From Beroe forskalii (taxonomy: Eukaryota; Ctenophora; Nuda; Beroida; Beroidae): a stretch of 64,000 nt of DNA. A program made the translations under genes and the position numbers. The stretch lies in contig WFMF01000455.1 of NCBI GenBank assembly GCA_011033025.1, positions 1 to 64,000 on the forward strand. Direction: 5' to 3'. The notes below the pieces were generated by a model. The model saw only the letters and a program-made list of their open reading frames with translations, did no database searches and had not been told where the DNA came from. Shown here in pieces: positions 1 through 11,680 of the stretch (within the stretch, counting starts at the first letter, position 1; each line of letters begins with the position of its first letter).

Positions 1-539
1 AAATAAAGCTTGAAAGTTGAAGAACCTACTTGTAATATCTCATCATTCTGTTGAAGACCTCTGAAGTTAGGAAGGGTTCTGAGTAGCTTCTTGTTACGGG
101 GATTTCCCTGAAAAGGGGGAGTATTTTAGTAACTTGTGGCGGGTGATGATTGATGGAAGGAAACAGCACAACAAAGGCATTTAACTTTTAATGAAGTTAT
201 GTACGTTGTTGATTAATAAACTATTAACGAAAATTTCAATCATAAAATCAATAATGAATATTTAAGTAGGCATATTACCTTGCTGTGAACGAGAATAATA
301 CTTAATGCGAGGATAAAAACTTTCATTGTGTCTTTAGCACTGCTACAAACAGAAGAAAAGTAAGTTTGACATGTACCATAGTCAGGGACGAAATGGAATC
401 CCGTGCTTTTTTCGTGTTAATGGACAGTTAGGAGTGGTTCTAGATATTTTAGGCTATGCTGAAGCGATCTAGCTATGCCGACATTTTTTATTTTGATGAC
501 GACACCTAGTTTTGGCCACGCCCATTTTTGCCCTGTATG
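1..539. other. Non-coding flank left of the composite element
   Basis: I see no convincing coding exon here. The sequence is AT-rich with no long tandem repeat. Degenerate similarity to the adjacent 163-bp monomer array begins around 500-540. Confidence 0.5.
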
Positions 540-1105
540 CGCATGCCATAGGATCGAAAATAATTTATTTCACACTTCAAATGGTGTATCATACATCGAA
601 ATAGGGGTTTTTCGACACGAGAAACATGATGCAATCCTCAGATTTGGTCCAAACTGTTTACAGAACGGTCTAGAGGTGGCCACACCCCTTTTTGGGCTCA
701 CGCGTAACCCTAAAATGACGAAATTCTCATTTCCTGATACCCATAGCTTGTGATATGTCAAAATAGGGGTTTTTCGACATGAGAAACTCGATGCAATCCT
801 CAGAATTGACCAAATTGGTTCAAGGAATGATTTAGAGGTGACCACATCCCTTTTTAGGTCCATGCGAGTCCCAAAAATGACTCGAAAATTCCCCTTTCTG
901 ATATCCATAACATGTGATATGTCAAAGTAGTGGTTTTCTGGCTCGAGAAACACGATGCAATGCTTGATTTTACCAAAAAGGTTCACAGAACGATTCACAT
1001 TTCCCCTTTTAGGCTCATATGAAACCCCGGAATGACGAAAGTTACATTTCCTTACACCCATGACATGAGGAATAGTGGTTTCCTGACATGAGAAACACGA
1101 TTCTA
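540..1105 (-). repeat. ~163-bp tandem monomer array, left inverted arm
   Basis: About three and a half degenerate monomers read on the minus strand. Each contains variants of tttctcatgtcgaaaaaccc followed by a segment related to gacatatcacaagc. The same monomer appears on the plus strand at 4935-5341. A minus-strand ORF of 163 codons across this region simply reads the repeat and is not a gene. Confidence 0.8.
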
Positions 1106-1349
1106 GCCTAAACTGCTACCATTTATCATTTGAATGTCAAATCCATTTTGCATTTGTAGAATTGTTATTTATCTGATCTGCCGTTTTGTGCAACAGTTTT
1201 CCATCTCCACTTCATCATCAGAGATCAGCTGATTTTTCCATTTCCAAATTAGAGCCATGAAGTTACACTTGAAAGATTGCACTTAACTGGATAAGGTGTT
1301 GGCGGCAAGTCTCCAGTTTCCACCAACTTGATGCTTTGAATGGGTTGGG

Positions 1350-1675
1350 GGACGGAAGTTCGACAACCCGGAAGTTCGACAACCCAGAATTTAGACACAG
1401 TCGAACTTCAGTCTGTTGACGACCGGAAGTTCGACACCTGATCCCGCTGTCGAACTTCTGGCTGTCGAACTTCTGGCTGTCGGACTTCTGGGGCAGTATC
1501 CAAGTTGCCCGACACACTTAGTGGAATTCCACTATCGAGTTAGTGGAATTCCACTATCGACTTAGTAGACTTCCATTAACTGATAGTGGACTTCCATTAT
1601 GAGATAGTAGACTTCCATTAAGAGATAGTGGAATTCCACTACGAGTTAATAGACGTCCACTATCTCTGATGAGTC
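1350..1675. repeat. Two clusters of short palindromic repeats upstream of the Merlin ORF
   Basis: At 1350-1490 the 11-mer gaagttcgaca and its complement tgtcgaacttc alternate at least seven times. At 1515-1665 a second cluster repeats variants of tagtggaattccacta, itself a palindrome, about six times with one-to-few-base changes. Both sit just upstream of a TATA box and the transposase ORF, so they could be transposase-binding subterminal repeats or a promoter operator cluster. That role is inference. Confidence 0.7.
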
Positions 1676-1730
1676 TAATCAGCTGAATTAGGGGACACCT
1701 TATTACCACGAAATCGTATGCAGAGGAAAG

Positions 1731-1740
1731 TATAAATAGG
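1731..1740 (+). promoter_or_regulatory. TATA box of the Merlin-type ORF
   Basis: tataaatagg lies 42 bp upstream of the ATG at 1773. This leaves room for a very short 5' leader. Similar boxes precede the other two ORFs of the element. Confidence 0.55.
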
Positions 1741-1772
1741 AGTGATTCCCTGCTCTCTTCATCGCATTCACC

Positions 1773-2652
1773 ATGATTCCCTCTCTACAACAAGAGATCA
1801 TCTCCATCACTGACACTGAGGAACACGCCAGAGACTTCCTGTTCCGGAGGGGGATCCTGAAGAACACTCTCTCCTGCTCTTCCTGCAACACACCGATGGA
1901 CCTCGTCTCTTGTGCCGCCTCCAAATACCCTGACCTGAAGATATGGCGCTGCTCTCCCTGTCGGAAGTTCAGAAACATCAGATCGGAGAGTGTCCTCTAC
2001 GGCTTCAGGCTCTCCATGCAGCAGTTCCTCACCCTCATCTTCTACTTCAGCATCAAGTGCATGACGAACATCGCCATCTCACAGCTGGTTGGGTTGTCGG
2101 AGAACACTGTTTGTGACTGGAGGATCTACATCCACACCAGAGTTGCAGACTGGCTAGCTGTTAACTCCACTCCCCTTGGAGGTCCTGGAGTGATAGTCGA
2201 GTTGGATGAGGCCAAGTTCGGGAAGATGAAGTACAACAGGGGCGCCTACCGGGAGGGACAATGGGTTCTTGGAGCAGTGGACAGGAATACCAACCAGTGC
2301 TTCCTCCTCATCTGCCCTAACAACAGTCGGGATGCTGCTACACTCCTTCCCTTGATACAGCGCTGGATCCTCCCTGGGAGCATCGTGTACACCGACGAAT
2401 GGGGGGCCTACAATTTCCTTGACTGTGCTGGCTCCTGACGGTGAACCAGCATCAGTTTGTGGACCCCACCACTAGACCACCAACACTCAGGAGGGGCTGT
2501 GGGCCCACGTGAAGCGATCTGTTGTTGGGAGCACAGACCTGGAGATGGCACTGATAGACTTCATGTTCAGGAGACGGTTTAATGCTACTGGAGGGGCGAC
2601 TCAGATTGCAAATTGTTTTAATGGTTATCTGACAGTTTTGAGGGCTAATTGA
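1773..2652 (+). pseudogene. Merlin/ISXO2-type DDE transposase, frameshifted
   Basis: The first 221 codons (1773-2438) read as a Merlin-superfamily transposase, the eukaryotic relative of IS1016/IS1595. An N-terminal cysteine-pair region (CSSC and CSPC, about residues 36-68) resembles the zinc ribbon of this family. It is followed by a helix-turn-helix-like stretch, then the catalytic core: first acidic site in VELDEAKFGK, then GQWVLGAVDR, then the second acidic site in YTDEWGAY. After codon 221 the frame is lost. Family-typical text continues in other frames (VNQHQFVDPTT, then NTQEGLWAHVKRS) to a stop at 2650-2652, so at least two indels separate it from a full protein. It is single-exon and should be inactive as it stands. 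Confidence 0.8.
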
Positions 2653-3033
2653 TGGACTTTATTTTTCAGTTTAAATGATTGAATGCTTTAGTATAAGTAA
2701 TAAATGTGTGACAAATGATATTTTTAAGTTTATTTTTAAATATCATTTTATTTTAAACTTAATTTTCATCGTAAATGATGGTATTCTTTTTCTTGGTGGT
2801 ACTGTTCGGAATTATTTTATGAATTATATAACATCGTTGTTTTTATGCGTGATAGGTACCTAACCGAGGATAGGGTGGTTAGGATCATGTAACACCTCTT
2901 GGGAGCTTGGGTTAGTGGGTTGGTCTTACGTTGGATCAGGTGCCCTCGTTTCTGACAGGTCTCATGTTCGAGCAATGTGATACGACACCCCCTTCAACTG
3001 CTTGTATCGTGTTAAGTGCTGTCAGAAAATTTG

Positions 3034-3041
3034 TATATAAA
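3034..3041 (+). promoter_or_regulatory. TATA-like box of the psq-type ORF
   Basis: tatataaa lies 76 bp upstream of the ATG at 3110. It follows a short inverted pair (gatacgacac / gtatcgtgtt) at about 2979-3015. Confidence 0.4.
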
Positions 3042-3109
3042 CCACTACTGGCTTCACTACACCTGGACCTGTCCAGCAGACAGCACCTCTACTGCGGACA
3101 GCACCGGAC

Positions 3110-3418
3110 ATGCCTCCTCCATCTGCCCCGCCTGCTAAGAAGAGGAGGAAGCGCAACCTAACGGCACAGTGGATCCACGATGACTACGCTGAGGTGATCA
3201 GACAGGTCAAGAACGGGGTTTCTGTCAAAGACGCCATCCAGGGGACTGGCTCCTGCAAATCAACCTTCTACAAGTGGAGGCCGATAGCGGAGATGAAGAT
3301 CGTGAACAGCGATGAGTACGACAGTCTGCAGCAAGCAGAATCTGACCCTGCTAACCTTCTGATGAACTGCAGAGTCAGTCTTCTGGAGGATGGGAATGCT
3401 GCCGTTGCGGACGACTAG
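3110..3418 (+). CDS. Small psq-type helix-turn-helix protein of the composite element
   Basis: An intact 102-residue single-exon ORF. A basic patch (KKRRKRN, about residues 10-16) is followed by a psq/Homeodomain-like HTH: VIRQVKNGVSVKDAI, then a turn and STFYKWRPIAEM. This is the pattern of pipsqueak-type DNA-binding domains, often carried by transposons and by host genes domesticated from them. The C-terminal third is acidic and unassigned. Its own TATA-like box and position between two transposase ORFs suggest an accessory DNA-binding protein of the element. It could also be an N-terminal exon remnant of a larger tailed-DDE transposase. Function is inferred from the HTH only. Confidence 0.5.
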   Translation: MPPPSAPPAKKRRKRNLTAQWIHDDYAEVIRQVKNGVSVKDAIQGTGSCKSTFYKWRPIAEMKIVNSDEYDSLQQAESDPANLLMNCRVSLLEDGNAAVADD

Positions 3419-4072
3419 AGGAAGGCAGGGGACCTTATCAAGTAATTTAATTTTATCAGTTTAATTTTATCAGTTGAATTTTATCAGTGATATTTTGATA
3501 TAACAGATTGTGTGATAATACTATATTTTGATCTAATTGTTTTTTGTATAGGATAAAGTACTTACATGCGCCCATTATTTAATGTCTGGTGGTCATGTCA
3601 TCTTTGATGAAGTTTATTAATCTTTCAGTTATGTTCTTCATTAGGCTTTTGAGTTGGCGATTTGAGAACTGTTTAAAGTCTAAGGTTTTCATTACGAGTC
3701 GTCATGTGACCCTCGATAAGGGGGACAATAGAACTTGATGAGCGGTAAACGTTCGATATGAAGGGGTTGTTATCACCAGACTCCAACCTCATCATGCTAG
3801 CATGGTTCCGAGCACGAGTCGTGACGTGAACTGTGATAGGGATGACTGAACTTGTTAACTTGTTTAATCGGTGAACTTTTGGCTTTGCTTTGAATAGGCT
3901 GTCAGTACGATTCTTGAAGCAATGTTATGAGGCTATGATCACCAACCTAATCAGGGATTAGAGGTACGAGTTGTAGGTACGAGTCATAACAGGGTATTTG
4001 AAAAGATCAGCGAACTTGATGAAACGTTTGATGTAATGAGGTTGAAACGCTTGATGTTATGGGGTCAAAGAG

Positions 4073-4079
4073 TATATAT
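4073..4079 (+). promoter_or_regulatory. TATA-like box of the FLYWCH-MULE ORF
   Basis: tatatat lies 39 bp upstream of the ATG at 4112, nearly the same spacing as at the Merlin-type ORF. Confidence 0.45.
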
Positions 4080-4111
4080 GCCCGAAAAATCTAACCAAAT
4101 TATCCCCCAAC

Positions 4112-4934
4112 ATGTCTTCCACATCTACTCCTACTCTAGTTCCAGCCTGCACAGGCACGAAGCAGAATGTCCTCTACGAGTCTCACCGCTACTCCCTCAA
4201 CAAGAGACGTGAAGAACGCTCCTATTGGACCTGTGTCATCAAGGGGTGCCCTGGGAAGCTCAACCTCCACCTGTACTCCTCTGTCACCAAATCCACTCCC
4301 CGCTGCCACCTCCCTACTCCTGCTGAGAACTCCATCCACATCGCCAAGCAAGAGATGAATTCCAACGCCTGCACCACTACAGCTTCCTCCAAGGACCTCT
4401 TATCACAGGCTGCAGGCTCCCTGTCCTCCTACGAAGCTAAGTCGACGATGGATCAACATGAGGCATCTGTCCTCAAGATGGTCCGACGAGCTACTGAGCT
4501 AGATCCCAGGCCAACCGTCACCCCTCCTCTCCTAACTCCCTGGAAGACTTCACCATCCCTTCTGAGTACATGATGACCAACTCCAAGCAGACCTTCCTCC
4601 TCTGGGATTCCACCTACACCCCTACCCTACGACGCCCCTTCCTCTTCGGAACGGTGCCCAACCTTGACCTCCTCTCCTCCTCAGACCACCTCATCATCGA
4701 CGGGTCTTTCACCATATTTCTTCACTCAGATGGTGACTGTCCAGTGTCCACGGGCTCTATGACGATGGCTGGCGGTTCCCCCTGGCCTATGGAGTCTTGC
4801 CTGGCAAGTCCCAGCAGCTATACGAGAACCTCTTCTCGGAGATTGATTCCTTCGGAGTGGAGCTGCAGTCCATCCTGTGTGACTTCGAGAGAGCCTTCTT
4901 CCAAGCTGCATCCTCTGTCTGGCCCACCGCTACC
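4112..4934 (+). pseudogene. FLYWCH zinc finger-MULE transposase, frameshifted and truncated
   Basis: The first frame (4112-4573) opens with a FLYWCH-type finger: LYESHRYSLNK, then YWTCVIKGCPGKLNLH with the cysteine pair and downstream histidines. A second frame from 4570 carries the start of a MULE-type core (HLIIDGSFT, holding the first catalytic Asp). A third frame from about 4797 continues with KSQQLYENLFSEI and ILCDFERAFF, the second catalytic Asp region. The frame then runs straight into the satellite arm at 4935, so the rest of the core, including the third acidic residue, is missing. FLYWCH-MULE fusions are well known in invertebrates. At least two frame shifts plus the truncation make it non-functional. 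Confidence 0.7.
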
Positions 4935-5341
4935 GTGTTTCTCGTGCCAGAAAACCACTACTTTGACATATCACATGTTATTGATATCAGAAAGGGGAAT
5001 TTTCGAGTCATTTTTGGGACTTGCATGGACCTAAAAGGGGATGTGGTCAGCTCTAAATAATTCCTTGAACCAATTTGGTCAATTCTGAGGAATGCATCGA
5101 GTTTTTCATGTCGAAAAACCCCTATTTTGACATATCACAAGCTATGGGTATCAGGAAATGGGAATTTCGTCATTTTAGGGTTACGCGTGGGCCCAAAAAG
5201 GGGTGTGGCCACCTCTAGACCGTTCTGTCAACAGTTTGGACCAAATTTGAGGATTGTATCGTGTTTCTCATGTCGAAAAACCCCTATTTTGACATATCAC
5301 AAGCCATGGGTATCAGGAAATGGGAATTTCGTCATTTTAGG
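4935..5341 (+). repeat. ~163-bp tandem monomer array, right inverted arm
   Basis: About two and a half monomers, with unit starts at 4935, 5099 and 5261 (spacing 164 and 162 bp). It is the same monomer as at 540-1105 but on the opposite strand. The last two monomers are closer to each other than to the first. Confidence 0.8.
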
Positions 5342-5580
5342 TTGAAAGTTAAAACTACATCATCTAAATCTTGATCCTCTTATGCAATCATGTTGAGATG
5401 ATTGACAACTTTCTCCAAAATAATCTGGGAGACTTAACCTGGTTCAAATCATCTCAAATGGAGTCTAGTGATTTGTCAAATATTAAGCTCGAATCAGTCT
5501 GGAAAAACAAGGTAGTTATTATTTCTGTGAAAATGAAGCTATTCATGTGTATGCTTATTGTTACAGGGGCATGTCGAAGT

Positions 5581-5711
5581 GTCGAACTCATATGTGTGCG
5601 GCTTTTACATGCGCGGCGTAACCGTGCGCAGCTCACTGCCTGTTAATTACAAGCAGTGAGCTGCGCACAATTACACCCCGCATGGAAAAGCTGTGCAAAT
5701 ATGAGTTCGAC
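5581..5711. repeat. Foldback (hairpin) element, 131 bp
   Basis: Arms of about 58 bp run from gtcgaactcat at 5581 to its complement atgagttcgac ending at 5711, with a ~14-bp loop around 5640-5653. The inner arms (gcagctcactgc / gcagtgagctgc) match perfectly. The outer part has several indels. It looks like a short MITE. Confidence 0.75.
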
Positions 5712-6004
5712 TTGCCACCGTTATTCCAGTATATCCAGTATTTTGAGTTCTTGATAGACAAATATTTTCAGCTTACATTCAGAACATTTCAAATGAGGGA
5801 TATAGGATGAAGATTGATTAAATCGTCAGGAGTACCTAATCTACATACAGACTACAGTCGACTTTCCCATCCTGACTTGTAGGTATGTAATACAATTCGT
5901 TATCATTAGATCATATAACTTATGAAAAGAAAAAACGATTAAACAATTATACACTCTGATTTCCAAATACAGAGACGTAGGAACTGCTTTCACTGTAGTC
6001 TGTA

Positions 6005-9000
6005 TCCTTGAACCCATATCCTCACTGTCTCACACCTATATCCTCATTATCTTACATCTGCATCATCACTGTCTCGCACCTGTATCCTCATTCTTCACTG
6101 TCTCGCACCTGATCCTAACTGTCTCATACCTGTTTCCTCACTGTCTCACCTTTATCCTCACTGTCTCACTTCTGTATCCTCAATGTGTCATACCTGAATC
6201 CTCACTGCCTCTCCCTCACTGTCTCGATCCTGTATCCTCACTGTCTCGCACCTGAACCCTCACTGTCTCACACCTGAATCCTCAGTGTCTCACACCTGCA
6301 GCCTCACTGTATTGCACCTGTTTTATCACTGTGTTACCTGTATCCTCACTGTCTCACATCTGTATCAGCACTGTCTTGCACCTGTATTATCACTGTCTCG
6401 CACCTGTATCCTCACTGTCTCACGTCTGTTTCATGATGTCTCACACCTGTGTCCTGTAATCTGTATCCTCACTGTCTCACGCATGTATCCTCACTGTCTC
6501 ACACCTGTGTCCTCACTGTCTCACCTATATCCTCACTGTCTCGCATCTCTTTCCTCACTGTCCCACACCTGAATCCTCACTTTCTCACACCTACAGACTC
6601 ACTGTGCCACACCTGTATCCTCACTGTCTCACCTGTATCCTCACTGTCTCACACCTGTTTCCTCACTGTCCCACACCTGAATCCTCACTTTCTCACACCT
6701 ACAGACTCACTGTGCCACACCTGTATCCTCACTGTCTCACACCTGTACCCTCACTGTTTCACACCTGTACCCTCACTGTTTCACACCAGTATCCTCACTG
6801 TATCACACCTGCAGCCTCACTGTCTCACACCTGTGTCCTCACTGTCTCACACCTGCAGCCTCACTGTCTCACACCTGTATCCTCACTGTCTCACACCTGT
6901 ATCCTCACTGTCTCACACCTGTATCCTCACTGTCTCACACCTGTATCCTCACTGTCTCACACCTGTACCCTCACTGTATTGCACCTGTGTCCTCACTGTC
7001 TCACACCTGTATTATCACTGTCTCACACCTGTTTCCTCACTGTCTCACACCTGTATCCTCTCTGTCTCACACCTGTATCCTCACTGTCTCACACCTGTAC
7101 CCTCACTGTATTGCACCTGTGTCCTCACTGTCTCACACCTGTATTATCACTGTGTCACACCTGTATCCTCACTGTATCGTACCTGTTTCCTCACGGTCTT
7201 GCACATGTATCTTCAATGTCTCGAATCAGTATCCTCACTGTCTCACACCTGTTTCCTCACTGTCTCACACCTGCAGCCTCGCAGTCACACACCTGTATCC
7301 TCACTGTTTCACACCTGTACCCTCACTGTCTCACACCTGAATCCTCACTGTCTCACACTTTTATCCTCACTGTCTCATACTTGCCTCCTCACTGTCTTAA
7401 ACCTGTATCCTCACTGCCCCACACCTGTATCCTAAATGACTCACACCTGTTTCCTCACTGTCTCACACCTGTATCCTCACTGTCTCATACCTCTATCCTC
7501 AGTGTTTCGCGAATGTATCCTCACTGTCTCACACCTGTATCCTCACTGTCTCACACCTGTACCCTCACTGTATTGCACCTGTTTCCTCACTGTCTCACAC
7601 CTGTATCCTCACTGTCTCACACCTGTACCCTCACTGTATTGCACCTGTGTCCTCACTGTCTCACACCTGTATTATCACTGTGTCACACCTGTATTATCAC
7701 TGTGTCACACCTGTATCCTCACTGTGTCACATCTGTATCCTCACTGTATCGTACCTGTTTCCTCACGGTCTTGCACATGTATCTTCAATGTCTCGAATCA
7801 GTATCCTCACTGTCTCACACCTGTTTCCTCACTGTCTCACACCTGCAGCCTCGCAGTCACACACCTGTATCCTCACTGTTTCACACCTGAATCCTCACTG
7901 TCTCACACTTTTATCCTCACTGTCTCATACTTGCCTCCTCACTGTCTCACACCTGTATCCTCACTGTGTCACACCTGTATCCTCACTGTCTTGCCTGTTT
8001 CCTCACTTTGTCACATATGTATCCTCACTGTCTCACACCTGTATCCTCACTGTCTCACACCTCTTTCCTCACTGTCTCACACCTGCAGCCTCGCAGTCAC
8101 ACACCTGTATCCTCACTGTTTCACACCTGTACCCTCACTGTCTCACACTTTTATCCTCCTTGTCTCATACTTGCATCCTCACTGTGTCACATATGTATCC
8201 TCACTGTCTCACACCTGTATCCTCACTGTCTCACACCTTTATCCTCACTGTCTTACACCTGAATTCTCACTGTCCCGCAACTATATCCTCACTGTCTCAC
8301 ACCTGTATCCTCAGTGTCTAACCTGTATCCTCACTGTCTCATACATGTATCCTCACTGTCTCACACCTGTATCTTCACTGTCTTACACTTGTATTCTCAC
8401 TGTCTCACACCTGTATCCTCACTGTCTCACTTATGTCCTCAATGTCTCACACCTGTATCCTCACTGTGTCCCACCTGCATCTTCACTGTCTCGCACCGTA
8501 ATCCTCACTGTCTCACACCTGTATTATCACCGTCTCACACCTGTTTCCTCACTGTCTCACACCTGTTTCCTCACTGTCTCACACCTGTTTCCTCACTGTC
8601 TCACACCTGTTTCCTCACTGTCTCACACCTGTTTCCTCACTGTCTCACACCTGTTTCCTCACTGTCTCACACCTGTTTCCTCACTGTCTCACACCTGTTT
8701 CCTCACTGTCTCACACCTGTTTCCTCACTGTCTCACACCTGTATTATCACTGTCTCACCTGTATTCTCACTGTCTCACACCTGTTTCCTCACTGTCTCAC
8801 ACCTGTTTCCTCACTGTCTCACACCTGTATTATCACTGTCTCACACCTGTTTCCTCACTGTCTCACACCTGTTTCCTCACTGTCTCACACCTGTTTCCTC
8901 ACTGTCTCACACCTGTACTGTCACTGTGTCACACCTGTTCCCTCACTGTCTCACACCTGTTTCCTCACTGTCTCACACCTGTATTATCACTGTCTCACAC

Positions 9001-9830
9001 CTGTTTCCTCACTGTATTGCACCTGTGTCCTCACTGTCTCACACCTGTTTCCTCACTGTCTCACACCTGTATCCTCACTGTCTCACATCTGTATCCTCAC
9101 TGTCTCACGACTGTTTCATGATGTCTCACATCTGCCCCCTCACTGTCTCACACCTGTATCCTCACTGTCTCACACCTGTTTCCTCACTGTCTCACACCTG
9201 TTTCCTCACTGTCTCACACCTGTTTCTCACTGTCTCACACCTGTTTCCTCACTGTCTCACACCTGTTTCCTCACTGTCTCACACCTGTATTATCACTGTC
9301 TCACACCTGTTTCCTCACTGTCTCACACCTGTATTATCACTGTCTCACACCTGTTTCCTCACTGTCTCACACCTGTATTATCACTGTCTCACACCTGTTT
9401 CCTCACTGTCTCACACCTGTTTCCTCACTGTGTCAAACCTGTTTCCTCACTGTCTCACACCTGTTTCCTCTCTGTCTCACACCTGTTTCCTCACTGTCTC
9501 ACACCTGTATCCTCACTGTCTCACACCTGTTTCCTCACTGTCTCACACCTGAATTATCACTGTCTCACGCCTGTATCCTCACTGTCTCACGCCTGGTTCG
9601 TTACTGTCTCTCACCTGTTGCCTCACTGTCTCACACCTGTTTCCTCACTGTCTCACACTTGTATCACGATGTCTCACATCTTTATTCTCTCTGTCTCACA
9701 CCTCTATCCTCACTGTTTCAAACCTATATCATCAGTGCCTCTTACCTGTATCCTCACTGTCTCACACCTATTTCCTCACTGTCTTACACTTGCAGCCTCA
9801 CTGTATTGCACCGCCGCGGAATTTTATCCT
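6005..9830 (+). repeat. 22-bp satellite, about 170 copies
   Basis: The unit is ctcactgtctcacacctgt plus wtc (22 bp). It is degenerate at both ends and nearly homogeneous at 8520-9560, where the tttc version dominates. Larger blocks are duplicated inside it: about 7130-7380 recurs at 7660-7930, and 6550-6610 at 6658-6720. This is the pattern of unequal exchange. The unit has no stop codon in any forward frame and 22 is not a multiple of three. The array therefore yields overlapping ORFs of up to 561 codons in every forward frame, all with a 22-residue period. These are artefacts. Degraded units trail to about 9985. Confidence 0.95.
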
Positions 9831-10814
9831 CCTCACTGCCTCGTATCTTCCAGCTATCTTTTAGCTATATCTTCAGGTCACAGCAAATTTAAATATCGCT
9901 CTGTGCCTTGTTGTCTCTTACTGAAGACTTTCTTTCGTTGCCTTTATCCTCAACGAAGCCTTTATCCTCATTGTTTCGTAACTTTTTTCTAATACGTATC
10001 AGTTAATGCTATACCAGATACCTATATGCTATACCTTTCTCGCACAACGTGATATAACTCTAATGTATATGAAGAGCGTACAACACCAATCTCCACAATA
10101 ACCCAATAGTCGCAAATTGATGACCGTTGCTTGGTTTTATCTGTAATCAGCAGATGAATGCAGGTGCATTTTGGGGTACATCCCCAATACAAATCCCCAA
10201 TACCAATCAACAATGTTTTGTACATGTATCAATTATCCACACTTCCTTGTAGATTTACAGGGTGTTTTATAAATAATGTGACTATTTTGAAGCTGTACTG
10301 GAAATTCAATTAAAAATGTAGCACTGATTTCCAATCTTCTTGTTTCGTCATACGACAATATGTTTGGAATACACCCCTTCTCGTGCCTTACATGTTGTAC
10401 TACTGTACTCGCTTTTTTAAAGCTAAACTACTCTAGTACTCTGTATTAATCGTGACTGAAGACTTATTTAGTAAATCACTTTATCAGGATTTGGAGACGA
10501 TCAGGTTCGTTGGATCTGGATACTGGCCCCGGGTGTGGACTTGGCACCTTCACTGCATTTGGATCTTGAAACTTTCCACCTGTGATGCATAAAACTACAA
10601 TCAGGAACATTGCAATCACGCGAACACCAGGAGTCGACTCTTAAACCTACAGCCTACAAAGAATGTGAACACTTAGATGACTCAAATCGGGACAGGCAGT
10701 TTAGGTATTACGTTGTAAACGGTTGATGATACGAGAAAGTTTGTAAAACAGGAGATTTTGAATAGCACGTACGATGTTTATCATAGGACTCCATTGTCCA
10801 CAAATCTCTCCCGC

Positions 10815-10898
10815 TTTATAAGTCAAGGTGTTGCGGGGAGGGAATTGTGACTGTTTTTATAAGTCAAGCTGTTGCAGGAGAGGGAATTGTGACTTTGT
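10815..10898 (+). repeat. 41-bp tandem duplication
   Basis: Two adjacent copies starting tttataagtcaag and ending gggaattgtgact, with a few substitutions. Confidence 0.75.
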
Positions 10899-11680
10899 TT
10901 TTAGCCCGTTACAACTGTGAAGATTTAGGAAACGAGAAAGTTGTTTATCTATAATTGTTTGGTTTACTTGTACCTCTGCTGTAGCATGGTCAAAAGAGCA
11001 ATATGTAAATACTGAAGTGATGCCTTCAATTAAGTACCTAATTGGCCAATAATTCAAAAAATGTTTATAAAATCCATCCCCTTGTTGACCCTCAGAGCTG
11101 TAGACACTTCCGAGAACGGTCTCTGAAATCCCAATGTCGATAGGCAGTGTGCGGAACAAAATAACCTGCACAAGTCGGCTCGTGGACATTGCGACACAAT
11201 TTGGCACAATTTTTGGAAATCTCGCATTAGTGCGTAACGCGCGGTGACATCCTATGATTATCACCGCGCATAACGTACATTGCACAATGAGCCGCAATGC
11301 AGAAATTTCAGAATCGCTCTCAGAACTGCCGACAGCACTGTTACACATGTCTTGAAATTATTTCGCTTAAAATCAAACCATGAGCAATCCTGACACCCCA
11401 TTGTAGCGAACTGTAAAATGTACTTTTATTTTGTAGTGTATATTGAGTTGTATTCCATCAGACCGCTTTAAAACCAACAGTTTCACTTTTAAAACGCTGT
11501 TTAATTTGTTCGAATTGAAAAATATCAAACTCATGTATCATTGATTAGATAAACTAATTAATATATCGAACTATATTATACAGCATCATAATGTGACATA
11601 TGAAATACATGCAATACAAGATAAAGATTATAAAAACAACCAAAACTAAAAGATGGGTATTGTCAGTTCAACTTCCTTTA

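Larger units (their letters stand above)
540..5341. mobile_element. Composite DNA-transposon structure with inverted satellite arms
   Basis: Two arrays of the same ~163-bp monomer lie in opposite orientation (about 540-1105 and 4935-5341). Both start in the same monomer phase (gtgtttctc on the array strand) at their inner edges. The ~3.8-kb core holds three intronless plus-strand ORFs, each preceded by a TATA-like box: a Merlin/ISXO2-type transposase, a psq-type HTH protein and a FLYWCH-MULE transposase that breaks off at the right arm. This could be one element with array-type terminal inverted repeats, or several elements nested in one another. I saw no target-site duplication, and all the transposase reading frames are damaged. 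Confidence 0.55.

Noticed and set aside
570-1061. 163-codon minus ORF
   Set aside because: It reads the 163-bp monomer array; the same text appears at 4935-5341 in a repeat context.
6005-9830. Possible CRISPR array
   Set aside because: There are no spacers between the 22-bp units, the host is a eukaryote and no cas genes are present.
6285-9992. Long overlapping plus-strand ORFs (up to 561 codons) rich in SHTC, PHCL and SSLS words
   Set aside because: They only translate the 22-bp satellite, in all three frames, with a 22-residue period; no start context, no domain.
10857-11348. 163-codon minus ORF starting MCNSAVGSSESDSE
   Set aside because: No recognisable domain, no splice partners, and it overlaps a tandem duplication.
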